A stretch of DNA of 64,000 nucleotides from positions 1 to 64,000 of the forward strand of contig JAPLJV010000044.1 of assembly GCA_026388415.1 (NCBI GenBank). Reading direction: 5' to 3'. The stretch comes from Deltaproteobacteria bacterium. GTDB lineage: Bacteria; Desulfobacterota; Syntrophia; Syntrophales; JACQWR01. Of this stretch, positions 1-10,196 are shown piece after piece (within the stretch, counting starts at the first letter, position 1; the number at the start of each line of letters is the position of its first letter). The translations under genes were made by a program, and so were the position numbers. Below the pieces are notes generated by a model. The model made no database searches. It was not told the origin of the DNA and saw only the letters and a program-made list of their open reading frames with translations.

Positions 1-178
1 ATAAGTGCAAAATAAATGTTTTTTGGCAAAACCTCTTTTTTGCCGCCACGTCTCCAAAATCTTAATCATCATCACTACATATCCCAGCTCATCACGGCTC
101 ATCCCGCTTCATTTTTTGGCAATACCCCCCCTCACTTCATAATCCGGTTTAAAAATTTCCTGATAAATTTCTTGACAA

Positions 179-225
179 CCCATACATGTTGTGGCAAACA
201 TGGCACACGCCACAATATGTTGTAT
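179..225 (+). promoter_or_regulatory. Probable NrdR box pair upstream of nrdJ
   Basis: Two 16-bp sites at 179-194 and 210-225 resemble the NrdR box consensus (aCaCwATATaTwGtgt). I count about 13 of 16 matches for the second and 10 of 16 for the first. They lie 31 bp apart, three helical turns, a spacing known for paired NrdR boxes. A TTGACA at 172-177 could be the -35 element, so the first box would overlap the promoter. NrdR is the ATP/dATP-sensing repressor of ribonucleotide reductase genes. The position just before nrdJ supports this; the first site is weak. Confidence 0.6.
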
Positions 226-274
226 AAAGAAATTATTGCGCGATAATTTATCAAGTCAAGGAGCATCAGAAATC

Positions 275-2503
275 ATGACAGGAAAAGTTAAGGTCCACGA
301 CAAAATCACCGGTCTATCTCCCAACGCCATTAGCGTCCTCAACAAACGCTATCTGCGCCGGGACCATGAGGGCAAAGTTCTGGAGACAGCGGCACAAATG
401 TTTCACCGGGTTGCCGAAACCGTTGCCGCTGCCGACTTAACATTCGACAACAGGGCCGATGTGAAGAAGCTGTCCGACGACTTTTATCAGATCATGACTA
501 ATCTGGAATTTCTTCCCAACTCCCCGACGCTCATGAATGCGGGACGGGAATTGGGCCAGCTCTCTGCCTGCTTCGTTATCCCCGTAGGCGATTCCATGGA
601 AGAGATATTTGAGGCGGTAAAACAGACCGCCCTGATACACAAATCAGGCGGCGGCACCGGATTTTCTTTTTCCCGGCTCCGGCCGGCCCACGACGTTGTC
701 ATGTCCACAACCGGCATTTCCAGCGGTCCGATTTCCTTCATGCGGGTCTTCGACATTGCCACCGAAACCATCAAACAGGGGGGGACCAGACGCGGCGCCA
801 ATATGGGCATACTCCGAATAGACCATCCGGATATCATGGACTTTATCATGTGCAAGGACGATCAGCGGACCTTGAACAATTTCAATATCTCTGTCGGTCT
901 CACCGAGGCCTTCATGGCGGCAGTAGAAAAAGACCAAGAGTACAATATTATCAACCCCCGCAGTAAAGAAGCTGTGGGTTCCCTCAATGCCCGCAAGGTA
1001 TTCAGCCGCATCGTCGCTCAGGCCTGGCGTAACGGCGAGCCAGGAATCATCTTTCTGGACCGCCTGAACAAGGATAACCCCACCCCGCTGGTCGGCGAGA
1101 TCGAATCCACCAATCCCTGCGGCGAACAGCCTCTCCTTCCCTACGAGTCATGCAATCTGGGATCAATCAACCTCGGAAAAATGGTAAAGAACCATGAGCT
1201 GGACTGGCAACGCCTGAAGGAACTGGTGACCCTTGCCATCCATTTTCTGGACAATGTCATTGAGATCAATAATTATCCCCTGGCAAAAATAGCGGAGATG
1301 ACAAGGGGCAACCGCAAGATCGGTCTCGGCCTCATGGGGTGGGCAGACACGCTGATCCTGCTCAAAATCCCTTACAATTCTCCCGAGGCCATTGCTCTCG
1401 GCGAGAGAGTTATGAAATTCATCAACGACGAGGGGCATGCCGCCTCAAGGGAACTGGCCCTGACGCGCGGTCCTTTCCCCAATTTTACCGGTTCCATCTA
1501 CGACAGACCGGGGCTTTCGCCAATCAGGAACGCTACCATAACCACGATCGCCCCGACTGGCACCATCTCAATTATTGCCAACGCCTCATCGGGGGTCGAA
1601 CCTCTCTTTGCCGTATCTTTTGTCCGGCAGGTTATGGATAAAAATATTCTCGTGGAGGTAAACCCGGCCTTCGATAGTCTCGCCCGCGAGCGGGGTTTCT
1701 ACTCCCAGGAGCTGATGGAGGAGATTGCTCAACATGGCACCGTCCAGGACTTGAAGGAAGTCCCGGAAGATGTGCGCCGCATATTTGTCACCGCTCATGA
1801 CATCACCCCGGAGGACCACATCAATATGCAGGCTGCCTTCCAGAAATACACCGACAATGCCGTATCCAAAACGGTAAACTTCCCTCATACGGCCACTATC
1901 GAAGATGTAGAAAAGGTTTATCGTCTCGCCTACTCTTTGGGATGCAAGGGGGCAACCATATATCGCGACGGTTCCCGGGACGAGCAGGTCCTTTCCACCG
2001 GCAAGATGGAAGAGAAAGCGACGGCCCCGAAAGAAGAGAAAAAATTACACAAGCGGGAACGTCCCAAGGTCCTGAAGGGGTGGACTTATCAGATTCAGAC
2101 CGGTTGCGGACCGATCTATATCACCATCAACGAGGATAAAGCTGGACTGTTTGAACTATTCACCACGATGGGGAAAGCCGGGGGTTGCGCTTCCTCCCAG
2201 TGCGAGGCGATCGGCAGGATGGTTTCCCTCGCCTGGAGGAGCGGTGTCCAGGCCCGCCAGGTCGTCAAGCAGCTCCTCGGCATATCCTGCCATCTTCCCG
2301 CTGGTTTTGGCGAAAACCGGGTACTCTCCTGCTCCGACGCGGTCGCCAAGGCCATCCAGTTCCACATGACGGAGAAGGGATACGACACCGATCTGGAAAA
2401 CCAGGTCCATGAACGGGGCGCTTGCCCCGAGTGCGGGGGCAGGGTGGAACACGAAGGCGGCTGCGCTGTGTGCCGAGTCTGCGGATATTCGGAATGTGCG
2501 TAA
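275..2503 (+). CDS. nrdJ: Adenosylcobalamin-dependent (class II) ribonucleotide reductase
   Basis: Reduces ribonucleotides to deoxyribonucleotides using a radical generated from adenosylcobalamin, so it works without oxygen and without a small subunit. The ATG at 275 follows AAGGAG at 258-263 and gives 742 residues. Class II hallmarks are NSPTLMNAG (about 82-90), LSACF with the redox Cys near 99, the STNPCGEQPLLPYESCNL block around 277-294, and a C-terminal cysteine-rich tail (CPEC, CAVCRVC, about 717-738) that is typical of this subfamily and re-reduces the active site. An upstream in-frame start at 191 would add 28 residues but lies inside the NrdR box region, so I reject it. Probably NrdR-regulated. 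Identification is firm. Confidence 0.96.
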   Translation: MTGKVKVHDKITGLSPNAISVLNKRYLRRDHEGKVLETAAQMFHRVAETVAAADLTFDNRADVKKLSDDFYQIMTNLEFLPNSPTLMNAGRELGQLSACFVIPVGDSMEEIFEAVKQTALIHKSGGGTGFSFSRLRPAHDVVMSTTGISSGPISFMRVFDIATETIKQGGTRRGANMGILRIDHPDIMDFIMCKDDQRTLNNFNISVGLTEAFMAAVEKDQEYNIINPRSKEAVGSLNARKVFSRIVAQAWRNGEPGIIFLDRLNKDNPTPLVGEIESTNPCGEQPLLPYESCNLGSINLGKMVKNHELDWQRLKELVTLAIHFLDNVIEINNYPLAKIAEMTRGNRKIGLGLMGWADTLILLKIPYNSPEAIALGERVMKFINDEGHAASRELALTRGPFPNFTGSIYDRPGLSPIRNATITTIAPTGTISIIANASSGVEPLFAVSFVRQVMDKNILVEVNPAFDSLARERGFYSQELMEEIAQHGTVQDLKEVPEDVRRIFVTAHDITPEDHINMQAAFQKYTDNAVSKTVNFPHTATIEDVEKVYRLAYSLGCKGATIYRDGSRDEQVLSTGKMEEKATAPKEEKKLHKRERPKVLKGWTYQIQTGCGPIYITINEDKAGLFELFTTMGKAGGCASSQCEAIGRMVSLAWRSGVQARQVVKQLLGISCHLPAGFGENRVLSCSDAVAKAIQFHMTEKGYDTDLENQVHERGACPECGGRVEHEGGCAVCRVCGYSECA

Positions 2504-2504
2504 G

Positions 2505-2538
2505 GGTCTGTAACGCAACAGATGTTCCGTTGCAGACC
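2505..2538 (+). repeat. Hairpin immediately after nrdJ
   Basis: Inverted repeat with 11-nt arms, GGTCTGTAACG (2505-2515) and CGTTGCAGACC (2528-2538); one position would be a G-U pair, and the loop is 12 nt. It starts one base after the nrdJ stop codon. There is no T-run behind it, so it is not a classical intrinsic terminator. It may protect the 3' end or help Rho-dependent termination. Confidence 0.4.
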
Positions 2539-2685
2539 ATTAGTGACGGCGCTAGATCGCTTGAATTTCGCCTTGCCATCTCCATCCGTTCATGATAGTA
2601 CATGCCCAAAGCGGGCCCAACGAAGCATGTTAGAAATTATTTGTGGGAACACGGTTACATCATGTTCCCCGAGGAGGGATGCAAT

Positions 2686-2997
2686 ATGACGCTGCTACTG
2701 GGTGGCGCCGTTTCGGCGATTCTTGGTCTGGTCGGTTTATTTGAATGGATAAAGGATTTCATCACCCTTCTCAAAGGCGGGTTGCCCATTCTGCTGCTTT
2801 TGGGGGGCGTCATGGCAGCCTATATCGGCTTTGATGAGTTACAGAGCAAGCTGCGGGAGGAGTCGGAAAAACAGGAAGAGGAACTGGCCAAAGCCAAGGA
2901 AGAGATTGACCTCATGAAGGCCAAGGCCGAGCAGTACCGGGAAGAACTGGAACGTATGAAAGAGGAACGGCAGAAAACAGTTAATAGTGAAAGGTAA
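2686..2997 (+). CDS. Small membrane protein with C-terminal coiled coil, unknown function
   Basis: A 103-residue protein whose ATG at 2686 follows a strong GAGGAGGG (2671-2678). Residues about 1-18 (MTLLLGGAVSAILGLVGL) and 31-47 (GLPILLLLGGVMAAYIG) are hydrophobic, with a short FEWIKDFITLLK stretch between them. The remaining half is a charged heptad-like Glu/Lys helix, expected to form a cytoplasmic coiled coil. I do not recognise a named family. It stands alone, converges with lspA 21 bp away and ends in a charged tail. An upstream in-frame ATG at 2602 is less likely because it has no ribosome site. It could be a small envelope-tethered scaffold, but that is only inference. Confidence 0.75.
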   Translation: MTLLLGGAVSAILGLVGLFEWIKDFITLLKGGLPILLLLGGVMAAYIGFDELQSKLREESEKQEEELAKAKEEIDLMKAKAEQYREELERMKEERQKTVNSER

Positions 2998-3017
2998 ATA
3001 GGAGAATCCTTCGCCTT

Positions 3018-3509
3018 TTACCCTCCACCCTTAACATCTCTGTGCCTCACCATTTCCAGAAGCATGATCATGGCCCCCACAGAGATGGCGGCATCGGCCA
3101 CATTAAAAGCCGGCCAGTGATGTGAGCGGAAATAGACATCTATAAAATCAACCACTTCGCCAAAACGCAGCCGGTCAATAAGATTCCCCAGCGCCCCACT
3201 GAAAATGAGAGAAAGAGCAAAAACCAGCAAGGGCTGATCGGCCTGGCTTTTTACCAGGTAGTATAAAATCATCCCTATTGCCAATAACGTGACCAGCACA
3301 AAAAAAATGGAGCGAAAATATGGCGGGGCCTGGGAAAGAAAACCGAAGGCCGCTCCTGGGTTTCTGACATAAGTGATGCTTAAAAAACCATCAATAACCA
3401 CCCGGGAGCTATAAAGGGACATGGCCGAATGAATGAAGGCCTTGGTCACCTGGTCCAGCAGCACAACACAAATCACCGTCAGAAAAAATATGATGTATTT
3501 ATTCAACAA
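3018..3509 (-). CDS. lspA: Lipoprotein signal peptidase (signal peptidase II)
   Basis: Inner-membrane aspartyl protease that removes signal peptides from diacylglyceryl-modified prolipoproteins. Four hydrophobic segments are visible. The conserved motifs are VLLDQVTKAF in the first membrane region, the NPGAAFGF loop, and the two catalytic-Asp blocks GNLIDRLRFGEVVDF and FNVADAAISVG. I prefer the TTG at 3509, which follows GAGG at a 7-nt spacing and gives 163 residues, the usual length. An ATG at 3569 would add 20 hydrophilic residues and overlap ileS. Lies directly downstream of ileS, a common bacterial arrangement, and is probably cotranscribed with it. Confidence 0.93.
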   Translation of the reverse strand: MLNKYIIFFLTVICVVLLDQVTKAFIHSAMSLYSSRVVIDGFLSITYVRNPGAAFGFLSQAPPYFRSIFFVLVTLLAIGMILYYLVKSQADQPLLVFALSLIFSGALGNLIDRLRFGEVVDFIDVYFRSHHWPAFNVADAAISVGAMIMLLEMVRHRDVKGGG

Positions 3510-3538
3510 GCAACTACCTCGCTGATCCCGGTAATTAT

Positions 3539-6325
3539 TCAGGAAATGCTGGCCAGGCACCGATCGCAAATTTCCGGATGACCGGCGTCAGATCCTACGG
3601 AACCGCTGTATATCCAGCAGCGTCCGCATTTCTGTCCTGCCGACTTGGTAACGCCGACCTTCAAACCGCTGATTTCGCTGCTTTCGTATGCGGCCAGGAT
3701 GGCATCGTCAGCCACAATATTTACCTGCGATACGATGAGCAACGATCGCATCTCTTCCCTGTATGATGTGAGCAAGGCGCGCAAAGAATCGGGTGGACAA
3801 ATGTCCACCGCTGCATCTAAAGAATGACCGATGACCTTGTTTTGCCTGGCCGCTTCTATGGCCTTGGAGGCTTCAACCCTTACTTCCAGCATCAGCTTCC
3901 AGCGCTCGGCCAGTTCTGTGTCCACATGGACAGGATTGGGCTCCGGAAATTGCGCCAAATGGATACTCGCTTCCTTGCCGGCGTAGTCAGGCATGGCCGA
4001 CCACACTTCCTCGGCCGTAAAACTGAGCATCGGCGCTAAAAGTCTCACCATCGTATTGAGAAGCAGATACATGGCGCTCTGGGCGGAACGTCTTTGCCGG
4101 GAGCGTGCCGGAGATGTATACAGCCGGTCTTTGAGGACATCGAGATAAAGGGCGCTCAGATCCACGGTGCAGAAGTTGTAAAGGCTGTAGTAAACTACAT
4201 GAAACTGGAAACCATCATAGGCCTCCCGCACGCGATGGGCTACCTCTTCCAACCTGTTTAACGCAAAACGGTCTATTTCTTCCATGTCCTGATAGGCCAT
4301 CAAATCTGCAGCCACGTCGAAATCATAGAGGTTCCCCAGTATGTAACGGCAGGTATTGCGGATGCGCCGGTAGGCCTCCACCAAACGTTTTAGAATCTCT
4401 CCGGAAACTCTGATGTCCTCGGTATAATCGGCCGCTGCCACCCAGAGACGCAATATTTCCGCTCCGTACTGCTCGATGATTTCGTGCGAATCAATGACGT
4501 TGCCTACGGACTTGGACATCTTCTTGCCCTCGCCGTCCACCACGAAACCGTGAGTCAAGACACTCTTGTAAGGCGCCCTCCCCCGGGTCCCCACCGACTC
4601 GAGCAGGGAGGAATGAAACCAGCCGCGGTGCTGATCCGAACCTTCAAGATACAAGTCCGCCGGCGCTTTGAGATAGGGACGTTTTTCCAGCACGGCGGCA
4701 TGACTCACACCGGAATCAAACCATACATCCAGAATATTAGTTTCCTTCGTAAAGTCCGTTCCTCAGCAATGAGGACAGGTCGTACCTGCAGGCATCAGGT
4801 CGCGCGGCTCTCTTTCAAACCACACGTCGGCGCCATGCTGCTCCACCAGCCCGATTATATGCCGGAGGATATCTTCCGTCATGACCTCGCCATGACAGCC
4901 GGCGCAGTAGAAAATGGTAATCGGAACACCCCACAGCCGCTGCCGCGAAATACACCAATCAGGGCGGTTCTCTACCATGCCGTAGATGCGGTCGTGCCCC
5001 CAGGCAGGGATCCATTTCACTTCGTCTATGGCCTTGAGTGTATTTTTACGGAGATCATTCTTTTCCATAGAGATGAAATACTGCTCCGTAGAGCGGAAAA
5101 TTATCGGTTGCTTGCAGCGCCAGCAATGGGGATAGGAATGACTCATTTCCTGCAGGGCCAGTAACGATCCCATTGCCTGCAATTTTTTATTGATACTGGC
5201 ATTGGCGTCAAAAACGAACTGGCCGGCAAACTCATCCACGTCTGCTGTAAACTTTCCTGCGTCGTCAACGGGGGCGTAATTGGCCAGCCCGTACTTCATA
5301 CCGATCTCGTAATCCTCCTGACCATGCCCCGGGGCGATGTGCACTAAACCTGTTCCTGCCTCCAAGGTTACAAAGGGTGCCAGAATCAGCGTGCCTTCGC
5401 GATCAATCCAGGGATGGCGATATTTTACCCCCTCCAGCGCGGCGCCTTCGATCTCGCCCAGAACTTCAAAATCGCGGCTGCCAAAGGTCGTAAGACAACT
5501 TTCCTGCATATCCCTGGCCAGAATCAGCACTTCCTCGCCCACCTTCAACACGGAGTAGATGAAGTCCTTATGTACGGCAATCGCCAGGTTGGCAGGGAGT
5601 GTCCAAGGGGTGGTGGTCCAGATCACAAGGCTGGCCTGTTTACCCTGCAAGGCAGGCACAATGGCCGTAAGGTCGGACAGGAGGGGAAACTTGACATAGA
5701 TGGATGGCGTCTTGTGGTCCGCGTATTCGACCTCGGCCTCCGCCAGAGCGGTCTTGCAGGAGGCGCACCAGTAAACCGGCTTTTTACCCTTATAAACGCT
5801 GCCGTTCAGGAAAAGCTTCCCGAGCTCCGCCACAGTGGCCGCTTCGTAACTGTAATTCATGGTCAGATAGGGGTTGTCCCATTCGCCAAACACACCCAGG
5901 CGTTTGAACTGCTCCCGCTGAATATCCACATATTTCTCGGCATAGTGGCGGCAGGCGCGGCGCTTTTCCGTCTGCGACATGGTGCGGCGTTTCTCACCTA
6001 ATTCCTTATCCACCTGATGCTCAATAGGCAACCCGTGACAGTCCCAGCCGGGGACATATATGCTGTCCAAACCGGACATATTCCGGGATTTGATCACCAT
6101 ATCCTTGAGAATCTTATTTAAAGCCGTTCCCAGATGGATGCTGCCGTTCGCGTAGGGGGGACCATCGTGGAGGATGTAAGTCTCTCGCCCCCGGGCGCCG
6201 TCCCTGATTTTTTCGTATAGCCCCGTTTCTGCCCAATTCTTCAGAAGTTCCGGTTCCTTCCGGGCCAGGTTGGCCTTCATGGGGAAATCAGTTTTCGGCA
6301 GATTCAATGTCTCTTTATAATCCAT
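3539..6325 (-). CDS. ileS: Isoleucyl-tRNA synthetase, interrupted by one in-frame TGA
   Basis: Charges tRNA-Ile. The reading frame from ATG 6325 to 3539 is 928 codons, the normal family length, but codon 521 (4765-4763) is TGA. Before it lie the HIGH-type motif GSIHLG (61-66) and the CP1 editing domain; after it lie [10 protein letters not shown]-like sequence, KMSKS (602-606), the anticodon-binding domain and a C-terminal zinc finger (CGRCW and CDRC). The frame is the same on both sides and no sequence is missing. The TGA falls in CPHC-stop-GTDF, where relatives as I recall them have Gly, so one G-to-T change of GGA explains it. Possibilities are sequencing error, a real nonsense mutation, or recoding. 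The gene should be essential and no second ileS is visible here. Confidence 0.88.
4763..4765 (-). other. In-frame TGA codon inside ileS
   Basis: The minus-strand codons around it read TGC-TGA-GGA-ACG-GAC. The frame is open for 520 codons before and 407 codons after. No obvious stem-loop of the bacterial selenocysteine insertion type follows, and the position is a Gly rather than a Cys in relatives, which argues against a standard selenoprotein. Confidence 0.85.
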
Positions 6326-6417
6326 GCCATACACCTCAGTTATAAAAGTTGGTAGAGCACTAACATATAACATCACGACTTTCAAGACCAAGAAGGCCGT
6401 ATTTGACCTGATCAGAT

Positions 6418-6450
6418 AAAAAAAGCCCCGGCCTTTTCAGGTCAGGGCTT
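6418..6450 (-). terminator. Intrinsic terminator of groESL
   Basis: On the minus strand the arms AAGCCCTGACC and GGCCGGGGCTT pair at 10 of 11 positions (one G-U) around a 6-nt loop, followed by a run of seven T residues. It lies between the end of groEL and the start of ileS, so ileS-lspA probably has its own promoter or depends on read-through. Confidence 0.85.
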
Positions 6451-6486
6451 CTTACCAGACAGCTTAAAACAAACTGTTCTTCTTTG

Positions 6487-8148
<1,662 letters not shown>

Positions 8149-8164
8149 TCATCCTCCTTATTTA

Positions 8165-8452
8165 TTACTCTATAATTCCCAGGATATCATCTTCTCTCAT
8201 GATCAGATGCTCCTCGCCTTCGATCTTAACCTCCGTGCCGCCATACTTGCTGAAAAGTATCCGGTCCCCCTTCTTCACGTCCAGCTTGATAAGCTTGCCG
8301 TCATCGGCAATTTTCCCCTTGCCGACCGCTACCACTTCACCCTGCTGGGGTTTTTCCTTGGCCGAATCGGGGATAATAATACCACCCTTTGTCTTCTCCT
8401 CCTCGGGCAAGCGTTTCACGATTACTCTGTCCTGCAATGGCCTGATCTTCAT
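8165..8452 (-). CDS. groES: Co-chaperonin GroES (10 kDa)
   Basis: Heptameric lid of the GroEL chamber, 95 residues. It begins [14 protein letters not shown], carries the mobile-loop region [19 protein letters not shown] that contacts GroEL, and contains the [11 protein letters not shown] and [10 protein letters not shown] blocks. An AAAGGAGA ribosome site precedes the ATG. First gene of the groESL operon. I found no CIRCE inverted repeat upstream, so control by HrcA is not supported; a sigma-70-like promoter is visible instead. Confidence 0.98.
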   Translation of the reverse strand: MKIRPLQDRVIVKRLPEEEKTKGGIIIPDSAKEKPQQGEVVAVGKGKIADDGKLIKLDVKKGDRILFSKYGGTEVKIEGEEHLIMREDDILGIIE

Positions 8453-8492
8453 ACCGCAACATCTCCTTTCTAAATAATTTTAGATCTTGAAA

Positions 8493-8518
8493 TATTTACC
8501 TATTCGCTATTTACCTAT
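8493..8518 (-). repeat. 11-bp direct repeat in the groES leader
   Basis: TATTTACCTAT occurs at 8493-8503 and again at 8508-8518, 15 bp apart start to start, between the predicted promoter and the groES start. A tandem operator or a transcript feature is possible; no known heat-shock element matches. Confidence 0.5.
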
Positions 8519-8557
8519 CCACCTTGATTATTTGCTCCCATGAACAAAACCACCTGT

Positions 8558-8585
8558 ATAATAAACATCAATTTTCACTTGTCAA
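8558..8585 (-). promoter_or_regulatory. Sigma-70-type promoter of groESL
   Basis: On the minus strand TTGACA (8585-8580) is separated by 16 bp from TATTAT (8563-8558). This leaves a leader of about 100 nt before the groES start codon. Confidence 0.65.
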
Positions 8586-8644
8586 GCCGCCGGGGGGAAA
8601 ATTTCTAACTCACTGCCCCCTACGAACGGGGATAGTTCGTTCAC

Positions 8645-8672
8645 GGATTTGCTTCCCGAAGGAAGCAAATCC
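8645..8672. repeat. Perfect 12-bp inverted repeat after radA
   Basis: The arms GGATTTGCTTCC (8645-8656) and GGAAGCAAATCC (8661-8672) enclose the tetraloop CGAA. It lies just past the radA stop codon on the minus strand and has no T-run. The phrase CTAACTCACT occurs on both sides, near 8607 and at 8672-8681, and a smaller CGAAC/GTTCG inverted repeat sits between. It may act as a 3' stabiliser or be a small dispersed palindrome. Confidence 0.6.
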
Positions 8673-8679
8673 TAACTCA

Positions 8680-10044
8680 CTAAAACATGTGGGCAAACAG
8701 CTCTCGCAAATTGTTGACTTTAATGAGTTGAATGCCGGGGAACAGGGCATCGTCGGCAGATGTGGTCCTGGGGATGATGCAACGGGTAAAGCCCATGCGG
8801 GCGGCTTCCTTGATTCTATCGCCCATGCGGGAAATGCCGCGGATCTCTCCCGTCAAGCCTACCTCACCAAAGACAGCCGTATTGACATCCACCGGGCGGC
8901 TATGGAAGCTGGAAGCAAGAGATGCGACGATGCCCATATCAATTGCCGGCTCAGCCGTCTTGATACCTCCGGCAATGTTTAGAAAAACATCATGATTGCC
9001 GAGGCTGAGACCGCATATCTTATCCATCACGGCAATCAAGAGCGATACCCGGTTATGGTCAACCCCCATGGCGGTGCGGCGCGGCATCCCCAGATAGGTG
9101 GGGCTCACAAGGGACTGGATTTCAATCATGATTGGTCTGGACCCCTCGATACTGGGCACTACTACCGAACCCGCGGCGCCTGCCGGTCGTTCCGCCAGGA
9201 AAAAAGCCGAGGGATTTTCCACCTCCGCCAGGCCATTGTCCCGCATCTCGAAGACCCCTATTTCATTGGCGGGTCCGAAACGATTTTTGATGCTCCGGAT
9301 GATGCGGTAGGCATGACCGGAATCGGCCTCAAAATACAGCACCGTGTCCACCATATGCTCCAGCACCTTCGGACCGGCAATGGAACCATCCTTCGTCACA
9401 TGCCCTACCAGAAAAAAAGGAATGTTCAGCTTCTTCGCCAGCAGGATCAGTCTTCCCGACGACTCCCTGACCTGTCCCACGCTCCCGGGTGCCGAGGAAA
9501 GGTTGCCCGTATAGACAGTCTGGATGGAATCAATGACGACTACATGTGGTTTTATGGCCACGATCTGCTGCATGATGGCTTCCAGGGATATCTCTACCAT
9601 GATGAGCAGATTATCCGAAGTTGCGCCGATCCTGGCGCCTCTGAGTTTTACCTGGCGCGCCGACTCCTCGCCCGTCACATAGAGAACCTTAAACCCTCGG
9701 GTCGCGAGGTTCTGGAAAACCTGCAGGAGCAGCGTTGATTTCCCAATCCCCGGATCGCCCCCCACCAGGACCGCCGAACCGCCGACCAGGCCGCCTCCCA
9801 GCACCCGGTCCATCTCTCCGATCCCAGTGGGAATCCGCTCCCCTTCCTCCGCCATGATCGCGGAGATGGGAACAATCTCTTCGTGAAATTGCAGTTCGGA
9901 ATTGCTCGTGGAAACGGTCTGGCCCACTTCCTCTTCCACGAACTGGTTCCAGCTTTCGCAGGAGGGACATTTGCCCAGCCACTTAGGCGATTGATGGCCA
10001 CAGTTCTGGCAAAAAAACCGGGTTTTATTTTTTTTCTGTTGCAA
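8680..10044 (-). CDS. radA: DNA repair protein RadA (Sms)
   Basis: RecA-like ATPase that drives branch migration in homologous recombination. The 454 residues show an N-terminal zinc finger (C12, C15, C26, C29), Walker A GGDPGIGKST at 95-104, the RadA-specific KNRFG motif near 255, and a C-terminal Lon-protease-like domain with the GEVGLTGEIR block. Full length and intact. Divergent from serC, and separated from groES by about 230 bp that hold the groES promoter and a hairpin. Confidence 0.96.
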   Translation of the reverse strand: MQQKKNKTRFFCQNCGHQSPKWLGKCPSCESWNQFVEEEVGQTVSTSNSELQFHEEIVPISAIMAEEGERIPTGIGEMDRVLGGGLVGGSAVLVGGDPGIGKSTLLLQVFQNLATRGFKVLYVTGEESARQVKLRGARIGATSDNLLIMVEISLEAIMQQIVAIKPHVVVIDSIQTVYTGNLSSAPGSVGQVRESSGRLILLAKKLNIPFFLVGHVTKDGSIAGPKVLEHMVDTVLYFEADSGHAYRIIRSIKNRFGPANEIGVFEMRDNGLAEVENPSAFFLAERPAGAAGSVVVPSIEGSRPIMIEIQSLVSPTYLGMPRRTAMGVDHNRVSLLIAVMDKICGLSLGNHDVFLNIAGGIKTAEPAIDMGIVASLASSFHSRPVDVNTAVFGEVGLTGEIRGISRMGDRIKEAARMGFTRCIIPRTTSADDALFPGIQLIKVNNLRELFAHMF

Positions 10045-10196
10045 GTGCCCCTCCCTATATTGTTGTGATAATATATGCTTTTATCACTCTGCCGTCAACC
10101 AGGAAAACGACATCAAAATCCCTTGAGTAATCGTCGCAATCCTGATATGAACAAGACCACACTAACAATTCTAACAGCAGTGAAAAGGAGGAGATC

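Noticed and set aside
2505-2538. Classical terminator after nrdJ
   Set aside because: The hairpin is strong but lacks a T-run, so it is kept only as a hairpin.
4709-4762. Selenocysteine insertion element downstream of the ileS TGA
   Set aside because: I see no convincing stem-loop with the expected spacing, and the residue is Gly rather than Cys in relatives.
4763-4765. TGA in ileS as evidence of a reassigned genetic code (TGA = Gly)
   Set aside because: Other genes here, for example serC and korA, end in TGA at their expected family length, so TGA works as a stop codon.
8453-8645. CIRCE heat-shock operator before groES
   Set aside because: The inverted repeat TTAGCACTC/GAGTGCTAA is absent from the region; only an ordinary promoter is seen.
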